From the NCBI GenBank assembly GCA_016212795.1, contig JACRDT010000013.1:23357-87356 (forward strand): a DNA stretch of 64,000 nucleotides. The letters are read 5' to 3'. Source of the stretch: Elusimicrobiota bacterium (GTDB lineage: Bacteria > Elusimicrobiota > Elusimicrobia > UBA1565 > UBA9628). The position numbers and the translations under genes were made by a program. This document shows positions 39,390 to 47,375 of the stretch, piece after piece (the stretch's first letter is position 1; each line of letters begins with the position of its first letter). Under the pieces are notes generated by a model. It had not been told where the DNA came from. It saw nothing but the letters and a program-made list of their open reading frames with translations, and did not search any database.

Positions 39390-41192
39390 ATGAACGCCGT
39401 CACGCTGCTCGTCGTCGCCCTGCTGGTCTACGCCCTGGCCTACCGGTTCTACGCGGGGTTCCTCCTGGCCAAGGTCCTGGCTTTCGACGACGGCCGGCCG
39501 ACCCCGGCCCACGCCCTGCGCAACGAGCACGACTACAAGCCCACCAACAGGTTCGTGCTGTTCGGGCACCACTTCGCGGCCATCGCCGGGGCCGGGCCGC
39601 TGGTCGGGCCGGTCCTCGCGGCGCAGTTCGGGTACCTGCCGGGCTACCTCTGGATCCTCATCGGCAGCGTGCTGGCCGGGGGAGTCCACGACATGGTCGT
39701 GCTCTTCGCCTCCGTCCGTTACGACGGCCTCTCCCTGACCGAGATAGCCCGGCGGGAGCTCGGCCGGGGCGCGGGCGCCGCGACCGCGGCCGCGGTGCTG
39801 TTCATCATCGTCATGGCCCTGGCGGGCCTGAGCCTCGTGGTGGTCAACGCCCTCGCGCAGAGCCCCTGGGGGGTCTTCTCCATCGCGGCCACCATGCCGA
39901 CGGCGGTCCTGGTCGGCTGGTACATGAACCGCCTGCGGCCCGGCAAGGTGGCGGAGGCCTCGGCCATCGGGGTGTCGCTGGTCCTGCTCGGCGTGGTCCT
40001 GGGCGAGCCGGTCTCGCGCGGCGCCTGCGCCCATTGGTTCACCTTCTCCAAGGACAGCCTCATCGTCATCCTGGCGGTCTACGGGGTGGCGGCCTCGGTC
40101 CTGCCCGTCTGGCTGCTGCTGGTCCCGCGCGACTACCTGAGCTCCTACATGAAGGTCGGCACCATCCTGCTGCTCGCCGTCGGCATCTTCTGGGTGCGCC
40201 CCGACCTGCAAGCGCCGGCCCTGACCCCGTTCGTGCGCGGCGGCGGCCCCATCGTGCCCGGCAAGGCCTGGCCCTTCGTGTGCATCACCATCGCCTGCGG
40301 CGCCATCTCGGGCTTCCACAGCCTCATCGGCTCGGGCACCACCCCGAAGATGGTGGACCGCGAGTCGGACGTCCTTTTCATCGGCTACGGCGCCATGCTG
40401 ACCGAGGGGTTCGTCTCCATCATGGCCCTCATCGCCGCGACCGTGCTCGCCCCGGGCGACTACTTCGCGATCAACGTGCCGCCCGCGGTCTTCGCCAAGC
40501 TCGGCATGGCGGTCTCGAACCTGCCCCAGCTCGACGCCGCGGTCGGCGAGAGCCTGGCCGGCAGGGCCGGCGGCGCGGTGTCCTTGGCCGTGGGCATGGC
40601 GCAGATATTCTCCGGCCTGCCGGGCATGAGCCGCCTGCTGTCCTACTGGTACCACTTCGCCATCATGTTCGAGGCCCTGTTCATCCTGACCACCATCGAC
40701 GCCGGCACCCGCGTGGCCCGCTACATCCTCCAGGAGATCCTGGGCCGCGTCTGGACGCCGCTGGGCCGCACGGACTGGCTGCCCGGGACGGTCGCGACCA
40801 GCGTGCTCATCAGCGCCGCGTGGGCCTCGATGGTCGCCATGGGCAACGTCGCCACCATCTGGCCCATGTTCGGCGTGGCCAACCAGCTCCTGGCCACCCT
40901 GGCCCTGGCCGTGGGCACGACCTTCATCCTCAACCGGGCCAGGCCCGCCTACGCCCTGGCCACCTTCCTGCCCTTCGTCTTCATGCTCGTCACGACCGTC
41001 TGCGCCGGGGTCCTCAACATCCAGGGCAACTACCTGCCCCGCCGGGACTTCCAGGGCTACCTCGACGTCGGGCTCACGCTGGTGATGATGGGGCTGGTCC
41101 TGTTCCTCGCCGCGACCTCGGTTCGGGCGTGGCTGGGGACGCTCAGGACCTCGACCGAAAGCCGGCCCGGCGCGGCGGTCCCTCGGGCATGA
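39390..41192 (+). CDS. cstA: CstA-family carbon-starvation/pyruvate transporter
   Basis: A 600-residue polytopic transporter with about 16 membrane helices and strong family landmarks: [20 protein letters not shown] near residue 50, [34 protein letters not shown] and [19 protein letters not shown]. CstA proteins import pyruvate and possibly peptides and amino acids under carbon limitation. The length is intermediate between E. coli CstA and shorter paralogues. An extended -10 (TG-C-TAGAAT, 39361-39369) lies 20 bases before the ATG. Its end overlaps the convergent gene 41143-41697 by 50 bases. Confidence 0.93.
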   Translation: MNAVTLLVVALLVYALAYRFYAGFLLAKVLAFDDGRPTPAHALRNEHDYKPTNRFVLFGHHFAAIAGAGPLVGPVLAAQFGYLPGYLWILIGSVLAGGVHDMVVLFASVRYDGLSLTEIARRELGRGAGAATAAAVLFIIVMALAGLSLVVVNALAQSPWGVFSIAATMPTAVLVGWYMNRLRPGKVAEASAIGVSLVLLGVVLGEPVSRGACAHWFTFSKDSLIVILAVYGVAASVLPVWLLLVPRDYLSSYMKVGTILLLAVGIFWVRPDLQAPALTPFVRGGGPIVPGKAWPFVCITIACGAISGFHSLIGSGTTPKMVDRESDVLFIGYGAMLTEGFVSIMALIAATVLAPGDYFAINVPPAVFAKLGMAVSNLPQLDAAVGESLAGRAGGAVSLAVGMAQIFSGLPGMSRLLSYWYHFAIMFEALFILTTIDAGTRVARYILQEILGRVWTPLGRTDWLPGTVATSVLISAAWASMVAMGNVATIWPMFGVANQLLATLALAVGTTFILNRARPAYALATFLPFVFMLVTTVCAGVLNIQGNYLPRRDFQGYLDVGLTLVMMGLVLFLAATSVRAWLGTLRTSTESRPGAAVPRA

Positions 41193-41697
41193 CGACGGCC
41201 AGCACGCACAAGACCCGGCGCTGGCCATCGAGGATAGGGTAGGCCGTTTCCCGAAGTCCGGAGGGCAGGACGCGGGTCGTCATCCGGCCGTCCAGAAAAG
41301 CCCTGTACACAGCATCGCTGTCCACCAACATCGGCGAAGTCCCATAGGTACAGGACCCCTGGCAACGAATCTCGTCGTAACGGTAACCGTAGCGAGCGGT
41401 GCCGTCGCTCCTCCACAAGGAGATACCAGGAGGCTCGAGTTCGAGGTGCATCCGGCGCATCGCGTGGAATTCGGGCCAACTGATCCCCACGGATCTTGCT
41501 GCCCGGATTCTGAAGACCGGCTCGCAACGGAGGAACCAGGGACGCCATGAGGCAAGGGCCCGCCTGTCGAGGATCCAGGGCTTGGCCCTTGCCGCCACCA
41601 TCGAGACCGCCGCGCAGAACACCCCGGAAGCCAGGAGCAAAACGGTCACCGACCTCGCCATCATCCCCAGCATAGCACGGGGACGTTGTGGATTCAT
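41143..41697 (-). CDS. Membrane-anchored or secreted protein, unknown function
   Basis: A 184-residue protein with an N-terminal hydrophobic helix (SVTVLLLASGVFCAAVSMVA) that could be a signal or anchor. The rest reads as a small extracytoplasmic domain (ISWPEFHAMRRMHLELE, YGYRYDEIRCQGSCTYGT with two close cysteines, a late strand [13 protein letters not shown]). I recognise no family. It is coupled to the beta-lactamase-like gene upstream by ATGA and converges on cstA with a 50-base overlap in coding sequence. Confidence 0.45.
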   Translation of the reverse strand: MNPQRPRAMLGMMARSVTVLLLASGVFCAAVSMVAARAKPWILDRRALASWRPWFLRCEPVFRIRAARSVGISWPEFHAMRRMHLELEPPGISLWRSDGTARYGYRYDEIRCQGSCTYGTSPMLVDSDAVYRAFLDGRMTTRVLPSGLRETAYPILDGQRRVLCVLAVVMPEGPPRRAGFRSRS

Positions 41698-43112
41698 TGA
41701 CCGGACAGTCGGTCGCCGACGCCCTCGAGGACGCTAGCCAGGAAGGCGGCTTCGTCCCAGGCGTCGGGGACGACGGCCAGTCCCAAGCGGACCACGACGA
41801 GCTTCCTCGAAGGGACCACCGCGACCGCCTGGCCCTCGTGGCCGAGGGCGAAGAAGGCGTCTTGGGGGATGCGGGCCGCGGCCGGCGAGTCCCCCCCCAG
41901 CTCGCGGTGGAGCTTGAGCCACCAGTGGGCGCCGTAGCGCAGGCCTGGCGACTGGGGCGTGGGCGCGGCGCTGTAGCCCACCCAGCCCTCCGGCAGGATG
42001 CGCTCGCCGAGCCAGACGCCGTCCGAGGCGTAGAGCAGGCCGAACCGCGCCCAATCCCTGGCCGTGGCGTACATGAACGAGGACGCCACGAAATCGCCAG
42101 CGGCGTCGATCTCCATCACGGCGCTGCGCATCCCGATCCTGTCGAAGAGCGCCCGCCGCGGGAACCCGAGGTAGTCCTCCCACGTCCCGCCCAGAGCCTG
42201 CCGGGCGACCCTGGACAGGATGTTCGTGCTCCCGCTCGAGTAGGACCAGACGGTCCCGGGCCGCGCGGCGAGGGGCTTGGCGGCCGCGTAGGCCGCGGCG
42301 TCCGGGCTGGCGAACAGCATCCGCGTCACGTCCTGGAGCGGGTCGGAGTAGCTCTCCCTGAACTCCAGCCCGCTGCGCATGCGCAGGAGGTCGTCGACGG
42401 TGATGCCGGCCCGGGCGTCGCCGGGGCCGCGCCAAGCTCCGAGCAGGCCGCCGCGCTCCACGGACAGCTTGCCCTGCCCCGCCAGGATGCCGACGAGGGC
42501 GTTCATGACGCTCTTGGTCATGGACCAGCCCGGCAGCGGCATGTCCGGGCCGAACCCGGGGGCGTAGCGTTCGGCGACGATGCGGCCGTCGTGCACGACG
42601 ACCACGGCCCGCGTGCGGCGGGGCTTGGCCGGGGCCGGCTCGGCGAAGGCGCCCTCCACGGCGCGCTCGACGGCGCCCGGGACGCCGGCGCCCGCCGGGC
42701 GCTGGGGCGCGCCCTCGCCGATGGGCCAGGGCTTCTCGCGGCCTGGGAACGGCAAGCTCGGCATCCGGGCGAGGGCCGCCTCGACCGGCGGGGACCCGTC
42801 TTCCAACAGGCAAGCCCCGAAGCCGGGACGGCACACCGCGGTGCGCGGACGCAAGCCGAGCCACGAGCCGGTGACGGCCTTGCGCTCGGGGTCCACCCGG
42901 ACGCGGAAGAGCCTCAGCAGGCGGTAGGAGTCGGCGCCGACGTCCTGCGCGAGCACGTCCTCCAGCCTTCGGCCGCTGACGAAGAGCGCCGAGCAGACGA
43001 TCTTGGCCTTGAAGGCGGCCGCGACGGGCGCGATGCGCCAGAGATGGACCAGGACGCAGCCCGCCCCCAGCGCGAGGCACGCCAGACCGAAGAGCCAGTG
43101 ATAGCCGAGCAA
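41694..43112 (-). CDS. Serine hydrolase of the beta-lactamase/class C fold
   Basis: About 472 residues. It has an N-terminal membrane helix (HWLFGLACLALGAGCVLVHL), an N-terminal domain of about 150 residues, then the hydrolase fold with the SxxK motif in GWSMTKSVMNALVG. A Tyr-Ser motif follows (TVWSYSSGSTNIL), and the third motif is LGHEGQAVAVVP, as in esterase-type family members. It resembles periplasmic or membrane-tethered esterases and peptidases more than antibiotic-inactivating enzymes. No ATG fits. TTG 43112 is preceded by GGAGGGGG and a -10 TACAAT, and the open frame further upstream runs into a C-type repeat. Confidence 0.75.
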   Translation of the reverse strand: MLGYHWLFGLACLALGAGCVLVHLWRIAPVAAAFKAKIVCSALFVSGRRLEDVLAQDVGADSYRLLRLFRVRVDPERKAVTGSWLGLRPRTAVCRPGFGACLLEDGSPPVEAALARMPSLPFPGREKPWPIGEGAPQRPAGAGVPGAVERAVEGAFAEPAPAKPRRTRAVVVVHDGRIVAERYAPGFGPDMPLPGWSMTKSVMNALVGILAGQGKLSVERGGLLGAWRGPGDARAGITVDDLLRMRSGLEFRESYSDPLQDVTRMLFASPDAAAYAAAKPLAARPGTVWSYSSGSTNILSRVARQALGGTWEDYLGFPRRALFDRIGMRSAVMEIDAAGDFVASSFMYATARDWARFGLLYASDGVWLGERILPEGWVGYSAAPTPQSPGLRYGAHWWLKLHRELGGDSPAAARIPQDAFFALGHEGQAVAVVPSRKLVVVRLGLAVVPDAWDEAAFLASVLEGVGDRLSGQ

Positions 43113-43259
43113 TCCCCCTCCGCGGCTATTGTAGGAATTTTCGCAACTGCTCAGATCCCCTGCGGAAGAAGGGAACCTCGCCTGCTGCGCTGATCCCCCT
43201 CGCTGCCCACCCCTGGCCGAGTCCCGCAAGCGGCCAGGCCGCGGGGGAGGTGAGTGATC
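43113..43259. repeat. C-type palindromic element between minus-strand genes
   Basis: The 147-base gap ends with GCGGGGGAGGTGAGTG (43241-43256), matching the copy at 11510. Upstream blocks (about 43165-43205) also match it. The left arm is interrupted by an inner hairpin, CCTGGCCG (43212-43219) with CGGCCAGG (43231-43238). I see no gene here. Confidence 0.65.
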
Positions 43260-44216
43260 TCAGTGGGCGTCGCCCGCGGCGGTGGCAGCGTCTGCCTCGG
43301 CGGGACACAGGACCGTGGAGTTCTTCCAGCCCGGGGCGTTGACGGTCTTGACCGCATGGTCGAGGCACTGGTCCACGGCCCACTCGCTCTTGAACCCGGC
43401 CAGGCTCAGCGGGTTGCCTTTCAAGGAGCGCTCGTATTCGAGGCAGTACGCGGCGAGCTCCCGCTCCAGCACCGCGGTCGAGGAGGAGGACGCCTCGCCT
43501 CCGTCCACGGCGAGCCTGGAGGCGAGTCGCAGCTTATAGGCGGTCACGAGGACCAGCTCCACGGCGAAGTGGTGTTTGCAATAGTAAGCCGCCGGGAAGC
43601 CCTGGTCGCACCGGAAGGGGTCGGGCTGGGCCTGCGCTCCCATGGCGGCGTTCATGCGGAGGCTCGCGTTCCAGAAGGCGCAGCCCGCCCGCCACCCGCG
43701 GTCCTCGCTCTCGATGGATTCGAGCGGGGCCCCGCGCGCCTCCTCCGCGGCCTTGATGGCGGGCATGCCGCCGTCGTAGAGGTGTTGAGCCTGATGCCAG
43801 AGCAGCGACGCCCCCACGACGTAGATCTTCCTCCGCATCCCCGGGGAGAAGAACACGCCCTTGCGGCTCACGTTCGCGGCCAGGGTCTCCTCGAACCGGC
43901 CGAACTCCTCCCACCCGCCCGAGAAAACGAGCTCCTTCTCGGCGATGGTCCGCAGATGCGCCAGGTCGCGGGCGGCCGGCGCCGAGAACTCGAAGACCGT
44001 CTCCGAGAGCTCGAGCAGGCCGTTGCGAGGAAGCGCCGGGGCCGGCGAGGCCCGCTGATTCCTTAATCCCTCGACCGGCGCGTAGAGTTGGCGGAAGACG
44101 CTTTGGACGGAGTCTTCGAATCGCAGCGGATGGATGCTCGCTTCAGCTGTTCCTATTGCAACAAAGCTGCCGAGGATGAGCCCGATGGAGGCCGACAGCT
44201 GCGGCTCTATTTTCAT
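43260..44216 (-). CDS. Secreted cysteine-containing protein of unknown function
   Basis: A 318-residue precursor with a signal peptide (ASIGLILGSFVAIGTAEASI). The mature protein is mainly helical, with paired cysteines in WRAGCAFWNAS, FRCDQGFPAAYYCKHHF and VDQCLDHAVK, which suggests disulfides. FFSPGMRRKIYVVGASLLWH and the Lys-His-His group are the most distinctive parts. I recognise no family. I chose ATG 44216; the upstream frame to 44339 crosses an AT-rich promoter region containing TATACT on the minus strand (about 44266). Confidence 0.5.
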   Translation of the reverse strand: MKIEPQLSASIGLILGSFVAIGTAEASIHPLRFEDSVQSVFRQLYAPVEGLRNQRASPAPALPRNGLLELSETVFEFSAPAARDLAHLRTIAEKELVFSGGWEEFGRFEETLAANVSRKGVFFSPGMRRKIYVVGASLLWHQAQHLYDGGMPAIKAAEEARGAPLESIESEDRGWRAGCAFWNASLRMNAAMGAQAQPDPFRCDQGFPAAYYCKHHFAVELVLVTAYKLRLASRLAVDGGEASSSSTAVLERELAAYCLEYERSLKGNPLSLAGFKSEWAVDQCLDHAVKTVNAPGWKNSTVLCPAEADAATAAGDAH

Positions 44217-44467
44217 CGTGGTATCCCCGGAACATAACTTTCCCTTCTCCCCGTTATGCACCAATAGTATAGCCTCCACCGTCGACAAATACAAGACCTC
44301 CGACGGGGAATTCGTGGAACATGTAGTTTTATGCTGCAACTGCCGACATTACTCCAATATTGAATAATCTGATTCCCCACCGCCCTACAGGCCTTAAGGC
44401 CTATGCCGGCCTGGGCCCTCGGGCCCTTGCCGTTTCAAGCCTTCAAAACTATCATTTGACGGGACGA
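44217..44467. other. AT-rich divergent promoter region with palindromes
   Basis: A 251-base gap between divergent secreted-protein genes. It contains a -10-like TATACT for the minus-strand gene, a 14-base palindrome AGGCC-TTAA-GGCCT (44389-44402), GGGCCC-TC-GGGCCC (44413-44426), and the plus-strand promoter at 44427-44455. The open frame from 44360 is not a credible gene start. Confidence 0.6.
44427..44455 (+). promoter_or_regulatory. Promoter with very short leader
   Basis: TTGCCG (44427-44432) and TATCAT (44450-44455) are 17 bases apart. The ATG at 44468 follows the -10 box by 12 bases, which leaves a leader of about five bases. Confidence 0.6.
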
Positions 44468-45205
44468 ATGAGTGCCACATTGGCAGGATTGTTGCTTTTG
44501 ATTTTCAGCGGCTTGGCATGCGCCCAGGCCGACGGCGTCCACGAACCTTGGTATCCGGCCGACCAGCTCCCAGTCCTGGTCAGCGCCATGAAGTCCCTCC
44601 CGCAGCGATCGCCGGAGGAGTTCCTGCCCATGCTCGCTCCCATCGCCTGCTCCCTCCCGGAGCAAGGAGAAGACCCCGGGAACTCCGAGGACTGCCCGGA
44701 TCCGAAGGAGCTCTCCTACGATTCCCTCGCCAAACCTCGCGCCGAGAAGCTCAACGCTCGCCCGCCCTTGAGGATGATGGGCCCCCACCCCGCCATCAAC
44801 ACCGGGTTCCAGGCCATGGGCCAGGCCGGCAGCACCGGCTCGGTCGACGGCCCGGGCAAGCAGGGCAACGGCGGCTACAGGGTCCTCGCCAACAGCCCCT
44901 TCGAGGTGTCGATGCGGGTCAAGACGGGCTTCATCGACGGCATCATGACCCTCAAGCGCAACCCCGACACCGGCAAGGACACGATGCGCTACCAGGGCAG
45001 GCTCTGGAAAGATGAACGGTGGGCGCCCAACGAGGACACGACCACCGACGTCGAGATCCGCTACGACGCCAAGCGCGACAGCGGCAGCATCAACTGGAAA
45101 GAGAACGGCAGGTGGAAAGCCGAGCGCTACTGGGGCGGCAGCGGCGGCAAGAGCATGACCATCGAGTTCGGCGGCGGCTGGGACCACGCCTTCTACCGGA
45201 ACTGA
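44468..45205 (+). CDS. Secreted protein of unknown function
   Basis: A 245-residue precursor with a signal peptide (SATLAGLLLLIFSGLACAQA, possibly a lipobox at LACA). A helical N-terminal half (WYPADQLPVLVSAMKSLPQR) is followed by a beta-rich C-terminal half of about 110 residues with alternating charged strands (GYRVLANSPFEVSMRVKTGF, MTLKRNPDTGKDTMRYQGR, DVEIRYDAKRDSGSINWKE). I recognise no family. It is followed after 20 bases by an outer-membrane-type protein, so the pair may work at the cell surface. Confidence 0.5.
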   Translation: MSATLAGLLLLIFSGLACAQADGVHEPWYPADQLPVLVSAMKSLPQRSPEEFLPMLAPIACSLPEQGEDPGNSEDCPDPKELSYDSLAKPRAEKLNARPPLRMMGPHPAINTGFQAMGQAGSTGSVDGPGKQGNGGYRVLANSPFEVSMRVKTGFIDGIMTLKRNPDTGKDTMRYQGRLWKDERWAPNEDTTTDVEIRYDAKRDSGSINWKENGRWKAERYWGGSGGKSMTIEFGGGWDHAFYRN

Positions 45206-45225
45206 CCCGGCGACAGCAGGCCCGA

Positions 45226-46152
45226 ATGCCCAAGCTCCTCGCCACCGCCGGGGCCTTGGCCCTCGCCGTGCTGTCAGCCCGCCTCGCGCCGTGCCGGGCC
45301 GATGAAGGCGCTTGGGACCCGGTCACGCCCGGCCCGGCCATCACGTGGAGGGCTCCGGTCACGCCGCACCGCACCTTCATCTTCCGGCCCCTGCTCTGGT
45401 ACAACCACGTGCGCGGCCGCTACGACGCGTCGGGCGACTTCTCGGCCCTGCCCGGCGACGACGGCAAGTCCTTCCTGCAGCAGGTGCTCTTCTTCCAATA
45501 CGGCCTGACCGGGCGGGCCGAGCTCGCGGCCCAGACCGCGGCGCAGGAGTTCTTCGTCCGGACCTCGGGCGCGCGCGCCAGCGTCGCCGGCATGGCCGAC
45601 TCCTTCCTCTACGCGAGGTACCGGCTCCGCTCCGAGAGCGAGCGCCTTCCGGAGGTCGCCGCGGTCTTCCAGCTGAGACTCCCCACCGGCAAGTACCAGG
45701 AGGCGTACGGGGACAACCTGGGCGCCGACATCATGGGGACCGGCTCCTGGGACCACGGCTACGGCCTGAACATGTGCAAGAGGCTGCGGCCCTTCTTCCT
45801 CCACGCCGACACCTCCATCACCTTCCCCTTCGGCGCCACGGTCGACGGCGCGGTCACGGATTACGCGCCCTACCTCAACTACGACCTGGCCGCCGAGCTC
45901 GTCCTCGGCCGCGGGTTCAACCTGCTGGCCGAGCTCAACGGCTTCTCCCAGGGGGACGTCCGGAAGTCGGGCGAGCGCATCCCCGACACCAAGGCCCGCT
46001 TCCTCAACATGATCGTGGGCGCCGGCTGGTCCTCGGACAGCCTGCAGGCCATCCTCGGCTGCCAGAGGACGCTGCGCGGGGTCAACGCCGACGCGCTCGA
46101 CAGCGTGGTGGCGAGCGTGGTCCTCAGCTTCGACACCCGCCGGAAGAGGTAG
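45226..46152 (+). CDS. Predicted outer-membrane beta-barrel protein
   Basis: A 308-residue precursor with a signal peptide (AGALALAVLSARLAPCRA). The mature part consists of alternating amphipathic strands (FIFRPLLWYNHVRGRYDAS, FLQQVLFFQYGLTGRAELA, SFLYARYRLRSE, AAVFQLRLPTGKYQEAYGDN) ending VVASVVLSFDTRRKR. The pattern matches the MetA-pathway/phenol-degradation transporter-like barrels often found alone. The GKYQ..YGDNLGADIMGTGS loop is typical of that group. It lies behind the secreted protein at 44468, with which it may be co-transcribed, and ahead of a small membrane protein with its own leaderless promoter. Confidence 0.6.
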   Translation: MPKLLATAGALALAVLSARLAPCRADEGAWDPVTPGPAITWRAPVTPHRTFIFRPLLWYNHVRGRYDASGDFSALPGDDGKSFLQQVLFFQYGLTGRAELAAQTAAQEFFVRTSGARASVAGMADSFLYARYRLRSESERLPEVAAVFQLRLPTGKYQEAYGDNLGADIMGTGSWDHGYGLNMCKRLRPFFLHADTSITFPFGATVDGAVTDYAPYLNYDLAAELVLGRGFNLLAELNGFSQGDVRKSGERIPDTKARFLNMIVGAGWSSDSLQAILGCQRTLRGVNADALDSVVASVVLSFDTRRKR

Positions 46153-46161
46153 AATCTCCCC

Positions 46162-46704
46162 ATGTGGGGCGTGCTGTCGCTGTTCCTCATCCCGGTCGGC
46201 GGGGGCATCCCGGCCGGCGTCCTCCTGGCCAAGAAGCTGGGCCTGTTCTGGCCGGTGACCGCGGCCCTCTACTTCGTATCGGACGTCGTCCTGGCCTTCG
46301 CCTTCGAGCCGGTGATGCTCGGCCTGGCCGCCGTGGGCCGGCGGATCCCCGCCTGCGCGAAGATGGCGGAAGCCTTCAAGGCGTCGATGGACAAGACCTC
46401 GGCCCACTACGGGACGGGCGCGGGGCCCTTCGCCCTGGTGATGATCGCCTTCGGCATCGATCCCATGACCGGGCGCGGGGCGGCCGCCGCGGCCGGGCAC
46501 GGGTTCGTCACGGGCTGGGCCATCGCCATCGCCGGAGACATGATGTACTTCGGCGTCGTGATGGTCGCGACGCTCAAACTCAGCGCAGCGCTGGGAAGCC
46601 CCGACCGGGCCGTGGCCGTCGTGCTGGCCGCGATGTTCCTCGTGCCCGTCCTGGGCCGCCGCGTCAAGAAGGCCCTGTCCGCTCCGCGCTGCCAAGCCGG
46701 CTGA
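46162..46704 (+). CDS. Small polytopic membrane protein, leaderless
   Basis: A 180-residue protein with four to five membrane helices (LFLIPVGGGIPAGVLLAKKL, FWPVTAALYFVSDVVLAFAF, PFALVMIAFGIDP, TGWAIAIAGDMMYFGVVMVA, AVVLAAMFLVPVLG). The size and Gly-Pro-rich first helix recall the small multidrug-export-like family, but I cannot confirm this. TAGAAT (46150-46155) overlaps the end of the previous gene and lies six bases before the ATG, with no Shine-Dalgarno site. Confidence 0.55.
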   Translation: MWGVLSLFLIPVGGGIPAGVLLAKKLGLFWPVTAALYFVSDVVLAFAFEPVMLGLAAVGRRIPACAKMAEAFKASMDKTSAHYGTGAGPFALVMIAFGIDPMTGRGAAAAAGHGFVTGWAIAIAGDMMYFGVVMVATLKLSAALGSPDRAVAVVLAAMFLVPVLGRRVKKALSAPRCQAG

Positions 46705-46741
46705 AGCCCTGCCCGGCGGGCCGCTCAGCCGTGCGGGCGCC

Positions 46742-47296
46742 TCAGCGGCCTTCCTTCTCCCACTCCCGCGCGACAGAGCCCGGGCCGATGCGCCGCTCCT
46801 CCGGGTCCACGGAATCGAGGACGGCGTCGATCTCCCTGGCCAGGGCGAGCACCGGCCGGACCTTGGCGCCCGGCGGCACCCGGAAACCGAGGTCTTCGAG
46901 GAGCAGCGGGTCCACCGGCCCGGCGCAGGCGAGGATGAGGTCCCCGTCCTCGACGCCCAGCGGAAGCCAGCCGCGCCGCGCCGCTTCCTTGAAGGAGACG
47001 TAGCCCTTGAACAGCGGCTCGCCGAGGAACGCGGGGTCCACCCTGGCCTTGACGTCCTCCTCGAACGGCAGGCCCCAGGCCTCGGCCAGGGCCTCGAGGA
47101 CCGCGCGCTTGCCGGCCATCCCCAGGTCGACCACGGCCTGGGGAAGACAGCGCCCTGGGACCTCCCGGCGCCGCCTGGGCATGGCGGACACCCGGTCGAG
47201 GGCCTCACGGGCCTGCCGCTCGCCGATGAGGCCGGCTTTCAGCAGGACGCGCTCCGGTGTGTCGGAACTCCCTTCGTTCGGACGCTGAGCCATCAT
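46742..47296 (-). CDS. Stand-alone GspE/PilB N-terminal (MshEN-like) domain protein
   Basis: A 184-residue soluble protein. The pattern LLKAGLIGERQAREALDRVS, AVVDLGMAGKRAVLEALAEA, WGLPFEEDVKARVDPAFL, LPLGVEDGDLILACAGPVDP and LEDLGFRVPPGAKVRPVLAL matches the N-terminal domain of type II secretion and type IV pilus ATPases. The ATPase domain is absent. In the MshEN group this domain binds cyclic di-GMP. Here the usual second arm is shortened by sequence variation (RRRREVPGRCLP), so binding is uncertain. A role as a c-di-GMP adaptor would fit the GGDEF regulator in this window. Confidence 0.65.
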   Translation of the reverse strand: MMAQRPNEGSSDTPERVLLKAGLIGERQAREALDRVSAMPRRRREVPGRCLPQAVVDLGMAGKRAVLEALAEAWGLPFEEDVKARVDPAFLGEPLFKGYVSFKEAARRGWLPLGVEDGDLILACAGPVDPLLLEDLGFRVPPGAKVRPVLALAREIDAVLDSVDPEERRIGPGSVAREWEKEGR

Positions 47297-47375
47297 CGAT
47301 AGCTTATCTTCCCCGCCGCGGCCGTGTCAATACGCTTCCCCAAGCATTAGTCCCGGTATGCTACGATAGCAAGCC

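Noticed and set aside
39296..39403. N-terminal extension of the GGDEF regulator
   Set aside because: It covers the -10 box and the divergent cstA promoter; TTG 39295 has AGGAG correctly spaced.
43254..44066. Plus-strand open frame over a secreted-protein gene
   Set aside because: No signal peptide or family; the minus strand has a signal peptide and a promoter.
44360..44467. Upstream ATG extension of the secreted protein at 44468
   Set aside because: It crosses palindromes and the promoter; the signal peptide starts at 44468.
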